This document shows, piece after piece, positions 1 to 9,141 of a stretch of DNA of 64,000 nt (position 1 is the stretch's first letter; each line of letters begins with the position of its first letter). The stretch is from Desulfoferrobacter suflitae (GTDB taxonomy: Bacteria > Desulfobacterota > Syntrophobacteria > Syntrophobacterales > Syntrophobacteraceae). The DNA is taken from assembly GCF_022603395.1 (NCBI RefSeq), contig NZ_JAIBKA010000004.1:372001-436000 (forward strand), in the 5' to 3' direction. The position numbers were made by a program, and so were the translations under genes. The notes beneath the pieces are model-generated. The model worked only from the letters and a program-made list of their open reading frames with translations. It had not been told where the DNA came from and did no database searches.

Positions 1-1
1 T

Positions 2-2824
2 GCCTTTCAACAATTGGCGTACGGCAAGACAGCGGAGATTGCAGAAACTCTCTATACCTTGCGTAATGTCGAATTAGAAGCCATCGCGCGCTATTTCGAG
101 TCGAGCGATTACATCAGCCCCAGAGAATTCCGGGATTATACCCGTTATCTGGTGGAGAATCGGGCGGTCCGGGCTTGGGGATGGAGTCAGTCCGTGCGCG
201 CAGAGGACAAAGAGAAAATAGAATCGCGGGAGCTGGCTGCGGGAGTGACACAATTTGTTATTTGGCAAGGGGGGGACCATGGCAAACGCACTGTTGCTGC
301 GGGGCGTGATGTTTACTACCCTGTCACGCGGGTGGCGCCCTTTGAGGAGAACCAGGGTCTCCTGGGTTACGATCTCGGTTCTGAGCCGTTGTGCCGCAAG
401 GCTTTGGAAGAGGCCATGCGCACCGGTTTTCCAGCCTGCACCGATCCTCTCACCCCGGTTCAGGGAACGGATGATGAGAAAGCCGCCCTGGTGTTTCATC
501 CCGTCTTCAGCGAGGACGGACCCGCGCGGTTGCTCGGGTTTGCCACGGCCACATTGCGGATGGGCGATGTGCTGAAAAGTGCACATTCCGATAGAGTCGC
601 GTTTCTGGATCTCACCATGGGACGTCCGGATGGTCCGGGAGAGTTCCTCGCTGCGTCATGGAGTGACGGCGACCGCGCGGATTGCGGGTTATCTGTAACG
701 CGCCCCATCTTTGTCTTCGGAGAGGTTTTTCTGGTGACGGCCCATGCAGGACCGGCTTTTCTGAGCCTGTATCCCGACAAGACGGGGTGGTTGACAGCAG
801 CGGCGGGAGTAATGCTCACCACCTTGCTGGTCGTGCTGACGGGCATCGTATACCGGGAGCGGGAGCTGTTGGAAGAGATGGTCTCGGTGCGCACCCGCCA
901 ACTGGAGGAAGCGCGAGATCGGATTGAACTGGCCGTACAGGGTGCCGACTTGGGAACGTGGGACTGGAATGTGCAAACCAACGAGGTCATTTTCAACGAA
1001 AACTGGGTGCGCAAGCTCGGGCTCACGCTTGATGAGACCCGCCAGAGGGCGAATGCGTGGAAAGAGATGGTCCACCCCGACGATCTGCCTGCGGTGATGA
1101 AGGCCATGGCCGCTCACATCAAGGGGGAGACCGGTTCATATGACATGGAACATCGTTTGCGCCACAAGGCCGGCCATTATATCTGGGTGCTTGTCAAAGG
1201 CCGCATGCTGAAACGCGACGCTGACGGTAACCCCCTGCATGTTTGTGGAACGTATCTTGACATCACCCAGCGCAAGCACACGGAAGAGGCCTTGGTGGCC
1301 AATGAAGAGCGGCTGCGCATGCTGATCGACACGCTGCCCGATCTCATCTGGCTGAAAGATCCAAAAGGGGTCTATGTGACCTGCAACCAGAGATTTGAAC
1401 GTTTTTTTGGATCAGCAGAATCTCAGATCATAGGCAAGACGGATTATGACTTTTTGCGCCGGGAACAGGCGGACTCCTTCAGGGACAAGGATGAAGCGGT
1501 CATCGCTGCGGGCAAACCCGGTGTGAGCGAAGAAGAGATCACCTATGCCGACGGCCACAGGGAGCTGGTGGAAACCATCAGGACGCCCATCTACGATTCT
1601 CGAGGCAAAATAGCGGGCGTTTTGGGCATTGGCCGCGACATCACCGAGCGGCGTCGTATGGAGCAGGAGCGGCATAAATTGCACGGGCAACTGCTCCAAG
1701 CTCAGAAGATGGAGGCAGTCGGTCGCCTGGCGGGGGGCGTGGCGCACGATCTGAACAACCTGCTTTCCCCAATCATCGGCTACGGCGAAATGCTGTTGGC
1801 GGACCTGGGCGTCAATGACCGAAGCACAGGACCATTGAGCCAAATACTGCGCGCGGCATTTCGAGCCCGCGACCTGGTGCGACAGTTGCTCTCCTTCAGC
1901 CGCAGACAGCCCCTGGAGTTCAAGCCGGTGGATGTCAACCGAACCATTGAAGACTTCAAAAACCTGCTGCTGAGAACCATTCCGGAGGACATCGAAATCA
2001 CGCTCGTTACGTCACCCGATATCAGTCCGGTATTAGCCGATGTCGGACAGATCGAGCAGGTGATCATGAATCTGGCGGTCAACGCCGCCGATGCCATGCC
2101 GGGCGGAGGCAAATTGACCATCGAAACCGCCATGACGGAGCTGGACGAGCGGTCCGCGGCAGCGCGGCCTGATATGAAGCCGGGCAGGTATCTCATGTTG
2201 GCCGTCAGCGATACGGGACGCGGTATGGACGCGGCAACCTGCGAGCGCATTTTCGAGCCGTTTTTTTCCACTAAAGGTGAACGGGGCACGGGACTTGGCC
2301 TGGCCACCGTGTTCGGGATCGTCAAGCAGCACGGAGGCAATATCTGGGTCTACAGCGAACCGGGCAAAGGGACCACCTGCAAGATCTATCTGCCGGTTTT
2401 GCGGGAAGGGCCCGCAGAGGAGACGGAAACGGAGCAAACAGCCGGTGATATGGCCGGCACTGAGACAATTCTGCTGGTTGAGGACGACGAAGAGGTGCGC
2501 AGGCTCGCCGGCGCGATTCTTGAGCGGAAGGGCTATACAGTACTCTCGGCCGAAAATGGTCCGGCTGCTTTAACCGTGCTGCAATCTCACGAAGGTCCCC
2601 TGCACCTGTTGCTGACCGACGTGGTCATGCCCGGCATCAACGGCAAGGAACTTTATCTTGAAGTGTCCAAACAGCATCCCAGCATAAAAGTGCTTTACAT
2701 GTCCGGCTACACGAACAACGTGATCGCCCACCGGGGGGTTCTTGAATCCCGGGTTCCCTACCTGCAGAAACCATTCACCATTCAGGCCCTGGCTGCCAAA
2801 GTGCGGGAGGTGATCGACCGATGA
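2..2824 (+). CDS. CHASE-PAS-PAS hybrid histidine kinase with C-terminal receiver (5' end outside window)
   Basis: Membrane-bound hybrid sensor kinase. The frame is open to the left edge, so the true start and probably a first membrane segment lie upstream. Numbering from the TTG at 14, residues about 5-205 look like an extracytoplasmic CHASE-type sensor, 262-282 are a hydrophobic membrane segment, and two PAS domains follow at about 305-420 and 432-555. The HisKA domain has its phospho-acceptor at H578 (GGVAHDLNN), then a HATPase with intact boxes (NLAVNAADAM, DTGRGMD, GTGLGLATV). The C-terminal receiver (about 822-936) has DDDE-like acidic residues, phospho-acceptor D869 and the conserved KPF lysine. 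It presumably phosphorylates its own receiver. No output gene is adjacent, so the signal and target are unknown. Family assignment is secure; the CHASE call is from overall pattern. Confidence 0.9.
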   Translation, partial: AFQQLAYGKTAEIAETLYTLRNVELEAIARYFESSDYISPREFRDYTRYLVENRAVRAWGWSQSVRAEDKEKIESRELAAGVTQFVIWQGGDHGKRTVAAGRDVYYPVTRVAPFEENQGLLGYDLGSEPLCRKALEEAMRTGFPACTDPLTPVQGTDDEKAALVFHPVFSEDGPARLLGFATATLRMGDVLKSAHSDRVAFLDLTMGRPDGPGEFLAASWSDGDRADCGLSVTRPIFVFGEVFLVTAHAGPAFLSLYPDKTGWLTAAAGVMLTTLLVVLTGIVYRERELLEEMVSVRTRQLEEARDRIELAVQGADLGTWDWNVQTNEVIFNENWVRKLGLTLDETRQRANAWKEMVHPDDLPAVMKAMAAHIKGETGSYDMEHRLRHKAGHYIWVLVKGRMLKRDADGNPLHVCGTYLDITQRKHTEEALVANEERLRMLIDTLPDLIWLKDPKGVYVTCNQRFERFFGSAESQIIGKTDYDFLRREQADSFRDKDEAVIAAGKPGVSEEEITYADGHRELVETIRTPIYDSRGKIAGVLGIGRDITERRRMEQERHKLHGQLLQAQKMEAVGRLAGGVAHDLNNLLSPIIGYGEMLLADLGVNDRSTGPLSQILRAAFRARDLVRQLLSFSRRQPLEFKPVDVNRTIEDFKNLLLRTIPEDIEITLVTSPDISPVLADVGQIEQVIMNLAVNAADAMPGGGKLTIETAMTELDERSAAARPDMKPGRYLMLAVSDTGRGMDAATCERIFEPFFSTKGERGTGLGLATVFGIVKQHGGNIWVYSEPGKGTTCKIYLPVLREGPAEETETEQTAGDMAGTETILLVEDDEEVRRLAGAILERKGYTVLSAENGPAALTVLQSHEGPLHLLLTDVVMPGINGKELYLEVSKQHPSIKVLYMSGYTNNVIAHRGVLESRVPYLQKPFTIQALAAKVREVIDR

Positions 2825-2828
2825 CATT

Positions 2829-2845
2829 CTGCCCCAAAGGGGCAG
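2829..2845 (+). terminator. Short hairpin after the hybrid kinase
   Basis: CTGCCCC and GGGGCAG form a perfect 7-bp stem with an AAA loop, five bases past the stop codon. No T-run follows, so it could be an RNA-stabilising hairpin or a rho-assisted end instead of a classical intrinsic terminator. Confidence 0.4.
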
Positions 2846-2884
2846 GCTGTCAGGCACAGATCGCGAAAAGGCAGCCTGACCCGG

Positions 2885-2929
2885 CGTTATGATTATTCGA
2901 CCGTTGCTGAACAGACCGCCTGCGTGGTG
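2885..2929 (+). repeat. Dispersed repeat R3, copy 1
   Basis: A 45-base stretch beginning CGTTATGAT aligns without gaps to 12843-12887 at 32 of 45 positions. Its first 30 bases match at 25 of 30, and partial similarity extends about ten bases further upstream. It lies in the 298-base gap between the two kinases, in which I see no gene. The function is unknown; it could be a decayed mobile or regulatory element. Confidence 0.4.
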
Positions 2930-3122
2930 GAACGTTCTTTGTTTGACAACTGACCCGGGTAAATATGAGAATAATCTATTCGGCCCGATGGCTTGACACC
3001 GTCAACCAGTCGGCTGGAATCAAGTCTTGCTTTGATTGCGTGGGGCAGGGCAATTTGAGTGCAGCAAGCGCCTCAAACGGTGAAGCAGATCATCCGGCGG
3101 ATGCCAAGGTGGTGAGGAAACC

Positions 3123-5408
3123 ATGAAAGAACAGCACGAGGGTGCGTCCCGCAAAACCGATAAGGACGTTCTGCTCGAACAGCGCACGTACGAACTGCGC
3201 CAATGTGAGGTCGACCGCAGCCAAACCGAGCAGAAACTGCAGGAGCAGAATGCTTTGTTGGCCGCCATCGGCCAGGCCCAGGACCTGTTCATCTCAGGCC
3301 ATGATCCGAGGCAGGTCTACAACCAGTTGCTCGACATCCTGGTGAACGCCACCGGCAGTGCTTTCGGATTCCTCGATGAGGTTTTGTGTGACGCGTCCGG
3401 CAACAGGTTTCTAACGGTTCTTGCTTTGTCGGACATTTCCTGGGACGCTGCAAGCAAACTCCTGTACGAGGAATTGCAGGGGCAACGATTCGAAATACAC
3501 CAAATGAACAACCTGGCCGGCGCGCCGGTAATCACAGGGCGAACCATCATCGCCAACGACCTTCGCCATGACCCTCGGTCCAAGGGAACTCCCCCGGGAC
3601 ATCCGCCCCTCATCCGCTATATGGGCATTCCCCTCTATTTCGGCGACGAAATTATCGGTGTGCTGGGGGTAGCCAACCGCCCGGACGATTACGCCGAAGC
3701 CATTGCGGATTCCATTGAGCCCCTCATCAAGGCCTGCACCGCATTGATCTGGGCGGACCGGGCGGACCGGGCGAACCGGCGCGAACGGGAGAACCTGGCT
3801 GCCTTGAGGGCGAGTGAAGAAAAGTACCGGCGACTTGCCGAAAACATGTCGGACGTGGTCTGGACCGCCGACTTGAATCTGCGCACGACCTATGTCAGTC
3901 CCTCGATCGAGCGGATGGTGGGGGAACCGGCGGAAGCTCATCTGCAGAGAACCATGGAAGAAAAGTTTCCGCCGGATTCTCTCAAAAAGCTGCAGGCGAT
4001 TTTTGTCGAAGAACTGGAGAAGGAAGAAGATCCGCATTGTGACAAGGATCGCACGCGACTGATTGAGGTGCAGCACTATCGGGCCGATGGTAGCCTCATG
4101 TGGATTTCCTTTCACGTATCCTTCGTACGGGATGCGAATGGAATTCCGGTCGGTTTCCAGGGGGTGACGCGAGAAATCACCGCGTGCAGGCGCATGCAGG
4201 AAGAGCAGCGGAAGCTGCGGGAAAGGCTTTCCCAGGCGGTGGAAATTGCCCGTCTGGGCTACTGGGAATATGACGTGGCCAGGGACCTGTTTATCTTCGA
4301 CGATGCATTTTATCGGATTTTCCGCACCACCGTCGATCAGGTCGGTGGCTATAACCTTTCGCCCCAAGAGTATGCGGAACGATTCGTTCATCCCGACGAC
4401 CGCAACATGGTGGCGGAAGAAGTGCAAAGGGCCATCGAGGCGACGGACGCGGACTACAGCAGACAACTCGAGCACCGAATGGTATATGCCGACGGAGCAA
4501 TCGGCCATATCAATGTTCGATTCTTTGTCGTCAAGGATGAACAGGGCAGGACCGTGAAAACCTATGGCGTCAACCAGGATATTACCGAGCGCAAGCAGGC
4601 GGAAGCCGAACGTGAGAGGCTGCAGGCCGAGCTGCTCCAGGCCAGGAAGATGGAGTCGGTGGGGCGATTGGCGGGTGGCGTGGCCCACGAGTTCAACAAC
4701 ATGCTGGGCGTGATTATTGGCTACACGGAAATGGCCCTGGACGAGGTCGATGCGCACCAGCCACTGCGCGCGAGCCTGCAGGAGATCTTGACGGCTGCCC
4801 GGCGCTCGGCCGGCTTGACTCAGCAACTGTTGGCCTTTGCCCGCAAGCAGCCGGTGAGTCCGCAAGTGCTGGATTTGAACGATACGGTGGAAGGAATGCT
4901 GAGGATGCTGCGGCGGCTCATGGGCCAGGACATGGACCTGCAGTGGCTGCCCGGCACCAGGCTGTGGCCGGTCAAGATTGATCCTTCGCAGTTGGACCTG
5001 ATCCTCACCAATTTGTGCGCAAATGCGCGGGATGCTATCCAGGGGGCCGGGCTGGTGCAGATTCGAACCACAAACAGCGTCGTGAATGCGGCCTTCTGCG
5101 CTGCTCATCCGGAGCTTGCTCCGGGCGAATATGCGGTTCTGAGTGTAGCCGATAACGGCTGCGGTATGGACCGGGAGACGCAGGAGCGTCTTTTCGATCC
5201 CTTCTTCAGCACTCGAGATGTGGGCCAGGGAACGGGTCTGGGGCTGGCCACGGTCTATGGAATCGTCAAGCAGAATCAGGGGTGTATCAAAGTGATGAGT
5301 GAGCCCGGCAAGGGGTCGGTGTTTGAGATTTATCTGCCGCGCCACAGGGACGTAATCCACGCTCTGTCGGCGACCCCGAAGCAGGCCGGCGCGGGTCCGG
5401 TTTGCTGA
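3123..5408 (+). CDS. GAF-PAS-PAS sensor histidine kinase
   Basis: Soluble-looking sensor kinase of 761 residues with no convincing membrane segment. A charged N-terminal coiled-coil-like stretch (1-45) is followed by a GAF domain (about 50-215), two PAS domains (about 230-355 and 375-490), a HisKA domain with the phospho-acceptor at H522 (GGVAHEFNN), and a HATPase domain with NLCANARDA, DNGCGMD and GTGLGLATV boxes. Unlike its left neighbour it carries no receiver, so it must pass phosphate to a separate regulator, possibly the receiver of the preceding hybrid kinase (inference). The ATG at 3123 has GAGGA five bases upstream. Its HisKA region closely resembles that of the upstream kinase, suggesting shared ancestry. 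Confidence 0.9.
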   Translation: MKEQHEGASRKTDKDVLLEQRTYELRQCEVDRSQTEQKLQEQNALLAAIGQAQDLFISGHDPRQVYNQLLDILVNATGSAFGFLDEVLCDASGNRFLTVLALSDISWDAASKLLYEELQGQRFEIHQMNNLAGAPVITGRTIIANDLRHDPRSKGTPPGHPPLIRYMGIPLYFGDEIIGVLGVANRPDDYAEAIADSIEPLIKACTALIWADRADRANRRERENLAALRASEEKYRRLAENMSDVVWTADLNLRTTYVSPSIERMVGEPAEAHLQRTMEEKFPPDSLKKLQAIFVEELEKEEDPHCDKDRTRLIEVQHYRADGSLMWISFHVSFVRDANGIPVGFQGVTREITACRRMQEEQRKLRERLSQAVEIARLGYWEYDVARDLFIFDDAFYRIFRTTVDQVGGYNLSPQEYAERFVHPDDRNMVAEEVQRAIEATDADYSRQLEHRMVYADGAIGHINVRFFVVKDEQGRTVKTYGVNQDITERKQAEAERERLQAELLQARKMESVGRLAGGVAHEFNNMLGVIIGYTEMALDEVDAHQPLRASLQEILTAARRSAGLTQQLLAFARKQPVSPQVLDLNDTVEGMLRMLRRLMGQDMDLQWLPGTRLWPVKIDPSQLDLILTNLCANARDAIQGAGLVQIRTTNSVVNAAFCAAHPELAPGEYAVLSVADNGCGMDRETQERLFDPFFSTRDVGQGTGLGLATVYGIVKQNQGCIKVMSEPGKGSVFEIYLPRHRDVIHALSATPKQAGAGPVC

Positions 5409-5470
5409 GCTCAGACGCGGTTGTGGACGAGTCATGCCGACGCTGGGATTGCACCAAGCCGGCTGTCGTC

Positions 5471-5506
5471 TTTAAGAAAATCAATTTGGTTTCCAGGCAG
5501 GCTGGG
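5471..5506 (+). repeat. Dispersed repeat R1, copy 1 (encodes FKKI-N-LVSRQAG)
   Basis: This stretch contains TTTGGTTTCCAGGCAGGC and matches the minus strand at 46382-46418, with 21 of 22 bases identical over the core. Read from 5471 it encodes FKKINLVSRQAG, continuing to a stop inside the adjacent palindrome near 5545. Between the two copies four of the five codon differences are silent. It lies about 60 bases after the upstream kinase stop codon. Confidence 0.55.
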
Positions 5507-5535
5507 GTCGAAGTACGAAACCCGGCAAAACAGGC

Positions 5536-5574
5536 GTTGGGTTGAGTCACTCGAACCGCGGGACTCAACCCAAC
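5536..5574 (+). repeat. REP-like palindrome R2, copy 1
   Basis: GTTGGGTTGAGTC (5536-5548) is perfectly inverted at 5562-5574 around a 13-base GC-rich loop. The same layout, degraded, occurs at 28054-28095. Such palindromes are typical of dispersed REP-type elements; it may also help end transcription of the upstream kinase. Confidence 0.6.
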
Positions 5575-5637
5575 CTGCGACTGGCCCGTTGTGGCGAGAT
5601 TGAGATTGCAGGAAACCGATCATATGGTGGAACTGGT

Positions 5638-6432
5638 ATGCAAGAAAAGGGAACAGTCTTTTTTCCGGAGCGAATTCTTGAAGCAACCCCCAAAGATTAC
5701 GGCCTGGGATCCTATGAGGATGTGTTTTTCCCGGCTACCGACGATACCCGGCTGCATGGGTGGCTGGTGGACGGTCCCGATCACCGGGCCGTGCTGTTGT
5801 GGTTTCACGGCAATGCAGGAAATATCAGCCACCGACTGGACAATTTGCAGATGCTCCACAAGGCCCTGCGGATACCCATCTTCCTATTCGATTATCGCGA
5901 GTACGGATTGAGTGAAGGCACCATATCCAAAGCGGGCACTTTCCTGGATGCCCAGGGGGCCTACCGATTCCTCACGGAGGAGAGGGGATTTGCACCCTCC
6001 TCTGTGATGCTCCTGGGACGTTCGCTGGGAACCGCCCTGGCGGTTTTTGTGGCGAGCCGAAAACATGTGCTGGGGGTCGTGCTGGAAGCGGCATTCACGT
6101 CGACCGACGACATGATGAAGCTGCATTTCCCCATGTACAAACCCGAAGCGGTTGGGAACAATAAATATGACAACCTGGCGCTCATCGGTTTGATTCAATC
6201 CCCCATTCTCTTTATCCACGGGCAGCTCGATCGGACCATTCCAATTGCCATGGCCAGAACCCTGCATGCACAGGCCCGGGCTCCCAAGTACCTGTACGAG
6301 ATTGCCGGAGCCGGACATAATGATACCTACCTGGTGGGCGGCCGCAAATACCAAACAGTGTGGCGGCAGTTCCTGGCAAAGTGCCTGCAAAGAAAGCAGT
6401 GTGCTTCTCATGCCTCTGAGCCGCTGCGCTGA
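5638..6432 (+). CDS. Alpha/beta hydrolase (BEM46/ABHD17-like serine hydrolase)
   Basis: Predicted serine hydrolase of 264 residues; the natural substrate is unknown (esterase, thioesterase or depalmitoylase-type activities are known in the family). Visible landmarks are the oxyanion motif HGNAGN (57-62), the nucleophile elbow GRSLG with S129, a late aspartate in HGQLDRT and the final histidine in GAGHND. No signal peptide or membrane segment is evident, so it is probably cytoplasmic. I chose the ATG at 5638 because an upstream in-frame TTG at 5542 lies inside the REP-like palindrome and would add 32 residues without family similarity. It stands alone, with a hairpin after its stop. Confidence 0.85.
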   Translation: MQEKGTVFFPERILEATPKDYGLGSYEDVFFPATDDTRLHGWLVDGPDHRAVLLWFHGNAGNISHRLDNLQMLHKALRIPIFLFDYREYGLSEGTISKAGTFLDAQGAYRFLTEERGFAPSSVMLLGRSLGTALAVFVASRKHVLGVVLEAAFTSTDDMMKLHFPMYKPEAVGNNKYDNLALIGLIQSPILFIHGQLDRTIPIAMARTLHAQARAPKYLYEIAGAGHNDTYLVGGRKYQTVWRQFLAKCLQRKQCASHASEPLR

Positions 6433-6453
6433 GTGCTTTCATGCTTGCCGGTG

Positions 6454-6476
6454 ACCCCGCTGAACCTGGCGGGGGT
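6454..6476 (+). terminator. Hairpin after the alpha/beta hydrolase
   Basis: CCCCGC (6455-6460) pairs with GCGGGG (6469-6474) across an eight-base loop, followed by GTTTAAA. It is a short GC-rich stem with a weak T-tract about 22 bases after the stop codon, plausible as an intrinsic terminator. Confidence 0.45.
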
Positions 6477-6625
6477 TTAAAGAGGACTGCAGGGAGATTA
6501 TCATTCAAAGGGTGTGGTGGATGAATTCGCTCTTCACCCGTTGGAGAAATTACGGGCGGGTTCCACTAAAATTGGATCAGTCAACATGGCTTGATGGTCC
6601 ATAGGGCTATTGCGGAGGTAGTTGC

Positions 6626-7045
6626 ATGTTCAAACACATTCTGGTCCCCACTGACCTGACTGAAAAAACGATGCAGGCACTCAGCATCGCGGTGAAAATG
6701 GCTTTGAACGATGGCAGTAAGATCACTCTGTTGCATGTGATTGAAATGATAGAGGACTCGGAATTCGAAGAGTTCGAAGATTTTTATGAGAAGCTGAAGA
6801 AACGAGCGCAAAAGAAAATGGGCGAAATGACCGGGGAATACGAGGACAAGCCATTGGCCATAGGCAGCAAAATTGTTTACGGCAAAAGGATTCGAGACAT
6901 TGTCAGATTTGCCGAGGGCAACAATATCGATTTGATCGTTTTGAGCTCTCACCGGGTGAGCGTTGACAATGCACCCCAGGGATGGGGCACCATCAGCTAC
7001 AAGGTGAGCATCCTGTCGCACTGCCCGGTCATGCTGGTCAAGTGA
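6626..7045 (+). CDS. Universal stress protein (UspA family)
   Basis: Single-domain Usp of 139 residues, the usual size for the family. The N-terminus MFKHILVPTDLTE matches the first strand and the conserved aspartate of the fold, and the C-terminus ends in the usual strand (CPVMLVK). The ATP-binding pattern G-2x-G-9x-G-S/T is not preserved: the segment after LSSHR reads VSVDNAPQGWGT. It may therefore be a non-ATP-binding member (inference). The ATG has a good GGAGG about eight bases upstream. The dinB gene follows after a gap of under 30 bases in the same direction, so the two may be co-transcribed, linking a general stress protein with a stress polymerase. Confidence 0.88.
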   Translation: MFKHILVPTDLTEKTMQALSIAVKMALNDGSKITLLHVIEMIEDSEFEEFEDFYEKLKKRAQKKMGEMTGEYEDKPLAIGSKIVYGKRIRDIVRFAEGNNIDLIVLSSHRVSVDNAPQGWGTISYKVSILSHCPVMLVK

Positions 7046-7072
7046 GCCTCGTCATCCATGCCGGGGATCCCG

Positions 7073-8227
7073 ATGATTCGCCGCATCATGCATGTCGACA
7101 TGGACGCTTTTTATGCCTCCGTCGAACAGGTCGATCACCCCGAAATGCAAGGTCAACCGGTCATCGTCGGTGGTTCAACGCGCGGCGTGGTATCAGCCGC
7201 ATCCTATGAAGCGAGGAAGTTCGGCATTCATTCCGCCATGCCCATTTTCCAGGCACGGCGCCTGTGCCCCCACGGCATATTCGTGCCCGTCAACATGCGC
7301 AGATATCGGCAGGTCTCGTGCCAGGTGATGCGGATCATCGAGGGCATTTCGCCTCTGGTGGAACAGATCTCCATCGACGAAGCTTATGTGGACATCACTG
7401 GAACGGAGTCCCTGCACGGTTCATCCCGCGAGCTGGCCGCGCGATTAAAAGAAAGGATTCGAGCGGCAACCGGCCTGACCTGCTCCATCGGAATCGCTCC
7501 CAACAAATTTCTGGCGAAGATTGCATCGGACCTGAGGAAGCCCGATGGTTTGTTCATCCTGGATGAAACCGGGGTGCAGCGCTTTCTGCAGCACCTGCCC
7601 GTAGATCAGATTCCCGGCATCGGCAGAAGAACTTCTGAGATCCTCAAAGGCCTTGGGGTGGCCACGGCCTCGGATGTCCTGAGGTTTCCTCTGTCCTTCT
7701 GGGTCAGGCGGCTGGGCAAATACGGCGCCAGATTGCATGAAAAGGCACAGGGCTTGGATTTCTCGCCGGTGATTCCAGACTCGGCTCCCAAGTCCTGCAG
7801 TGCGGAGGACACCTTTCCCAAGGATATCTCGGACCCGGCGGAGTTGCGCAAACGGCTGCTGCTCCAGGCGGAAAGTGTGGGACGGGAACTGCGGCGTGAC
7901 GGTTTCTTCGGCAGGACCGTCACCCTCAAGGTGAAGTTTGCCGACTTTAGCGTCATTACCCGGAGCCGCACGTTGCACGAGCCCACCCACTGCACGCGGA
8001 CCATATTCGAGGTGGCCGTGCAATTGTTGGATGAAGTGCAGGTCAGCAGAAAAGTTCGCCTGACGGGCGTTGCCGTATCAAATCTATGCAGCGGCGTGCA
8101 GCAGATGAAGCTCTTTAAGGAGTCCGCCGTCGCCAAGCAGGAACGACTGGATCGGGCCATGGACGTTATCGAGAGCCGGTTCGGGAGAGAAGCCGTCAAG
8201 CGGGGTATTCTATGGGATTTGGACTGA
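7073..8227 (+). CDS. dinB: DNA polymerase IV (Y-family, error-prone)
   Basis: Lesion-bypass DNA polymerase of 384 residues, the normal DinB length. The catalytic metal-binding residues are present: D9 in HVDMDAF, and D102-E103 in SIDEAY. The fingers and palm (YEARKFGIHSAMP, CSIGIAPNKFLAKIASD), the thumb helix-hairpin-helix region (IPGIGRRT) and a full little-finger domain follow. An ATG also exists at 7058, but the one at 7073 has GGGGA about seven bases upstream and gives the standard family start. No SOS box is obvious upstream. The spacing after the Usp gene suggests shared transcription. Confidence 0.95.
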   Translation: MIRRIMHVDMDAFYASVEQVDHPEMQGQPVIVGGSTRGVVSAASYEARKFGIHSAMPIFQARRLCPHGIFVPVNMRRYRQVSCQVMRIIEGISPLVEQISIDEAYVDITGTESLHGSSRELAARLKERIRAATGLTCSIGIAPNKFLAKIASDLRKPDGLFILDETGVQRFLQHLPVDQIPGIGRRTSEILKGLGVATASDVLRFPLSFWVRRLGKYGARLHEKAQGLDFSPVIPDSAPKSCSAEDTFPKDISDPAELRKRLLLQAESVGRELRRDGFFGRTVTLKVKFADFSVITRSRTLHEPTHCTRTIFEVAVQLLDEVQVSRKVRLTGVAVSNLCSGVQQMKLFKESAVAKQERLDRAMDVIESRFGREAVKRGILWDLD

Positions 8228-8402
8228 GCCGCATGGCATCGATGCGGGTGCGAAGATCATACACAGCACGGCTCCTGTGGTGTGGACATGCGGCATGCAC
8301 ACCCCAGACCGGCGCATGGGTTAAAATCCGGAGCTTCCGCCGGGCGGGTGTGCTTTCTGCCGATGTTGTGCTGCACCTGTTGGGGTGATGCTGAAAATTA
8401 AA

Positions 8403-8440
8403 AAGAGAGCCAGGAAGGAGGGGGAAAACCTGGCTCTCTT
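8403..8440 (-). terminator. Strong intrinsic terminator (both strands)
   Basis: A 12-bp perfect stem (AAGAGAGCCAGG at 8403-8414 with its complement at 8429-8440) closes a 14-base loop. On the minus strand it is followed by TTTTTAATTTT, ending the small secreted-protein gene; on the plus strand by TTGCTTTT, so it may also catch readthrough from dinB. Confidence 0.8.
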
Positions 8441-8506
8441 GCTTTTCGGAAAGTTTTGCCTTTCCGTCTTCTATTATAACTCCGTTGTCAAGGGGGCTGT
8501 TTGTCT

Positions 8507-8935
8507 CTACCTGCCCGGCCAGACGAAATTCAACTGGGTTCGGCCTCCGGCAGTGACTCGTGCCCCTTTGCTGATGGTTTTGCCCAGGGTCGTCGCCGCT
8601 ACCGTGTAGGTGCCCGGCGGCAAGTTTGCATACAGCCACGGCCCGTCGGAAACCGCTTCGAGGACTTTGCCGCCGGTGCTTGAGGTGACCATCACTGCGA
8701 CATTGGAAAGATAATTTCCCTGCTGTACGGCAAACACCAATTTTATATTATAGTCGCGCCCGAGTGCTTCCATCTCTTCCCTCTCACCCAAGCCGATTCC
8801 GCCGGTCAGGTAGGGGACCCCGTCATAGTTTTTGATCTCCAGCGACTGTCCGAAACCACTGGATGTCATGGCCGGCAATCCGAGTGAGAGCAGGAACCCA
8901 AAAACCGCCGATAGCGCCATTGCTTTTCGCTTCAT
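8507..8935 (-). CDS. Small secreted protein with beta-sandwich (carboxypeptidase-regulatory-like) C-terminus
   Basis: A 142-residue protein of unrecognised specific function. Residues 1-30 form a clear signal peptide (MKRKAMALSAVFGFLL, then a small-residue cleavage region near SSGFGQS). The C-terminal half (about 70-140) reads like a carboxypeptidase-regulatory or transthyretin-like sandwich: NVAVMVTSS, YANLPPGTYTVAATT and GRTQLNFVW. Such modules usually bind or stabilise in the envelope. The start is supported by GGGAGG six bases upstream. The gene is monocistronic, with a strong terminator at 8403-8440. Confidence 0.7.
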   Translation of the reverse strand: MKRKAMALSAVFGFLLSLGLPAMTSSGFGQSLEIKNYDGVPYLTGGIGLGEREEMEALGRDYNIKLVFAVQQGNYLSNVAVMVTSSTGGKVLEAVSDGPWLYANLPPGTYTVAATTLGKTISKGARVTAGGRTQLNFVWPGR

Positions 8936-9141
8936 AGCAACCTCCCGCTGTTAAAGAACCATACCCATTTGCATCTGAGCCTCATGCCGGATTGGGCGAA
9001 TTGAGAGGAACCTGAACAACTGTAGTGTTTAAAATGATTTTGGTTTTCCAAAAAACATGGGCTTCCAACGCACATAAAATAGGCACATTCCAGCGCAAAG
9101 CAAGCTGTGTGACTGCCGCTCGATCGAGCGACCAGGACGCT

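Noticed and set aside
3411-5435. 674-codon open frame on the minus strand opposite the second kinase
   Set aside because: It mirrors the codon pattern of the real kinase gene, gives no recognisable domains and has no ribosome-binding site; GC-rich genes commonly produce such antisense frames.
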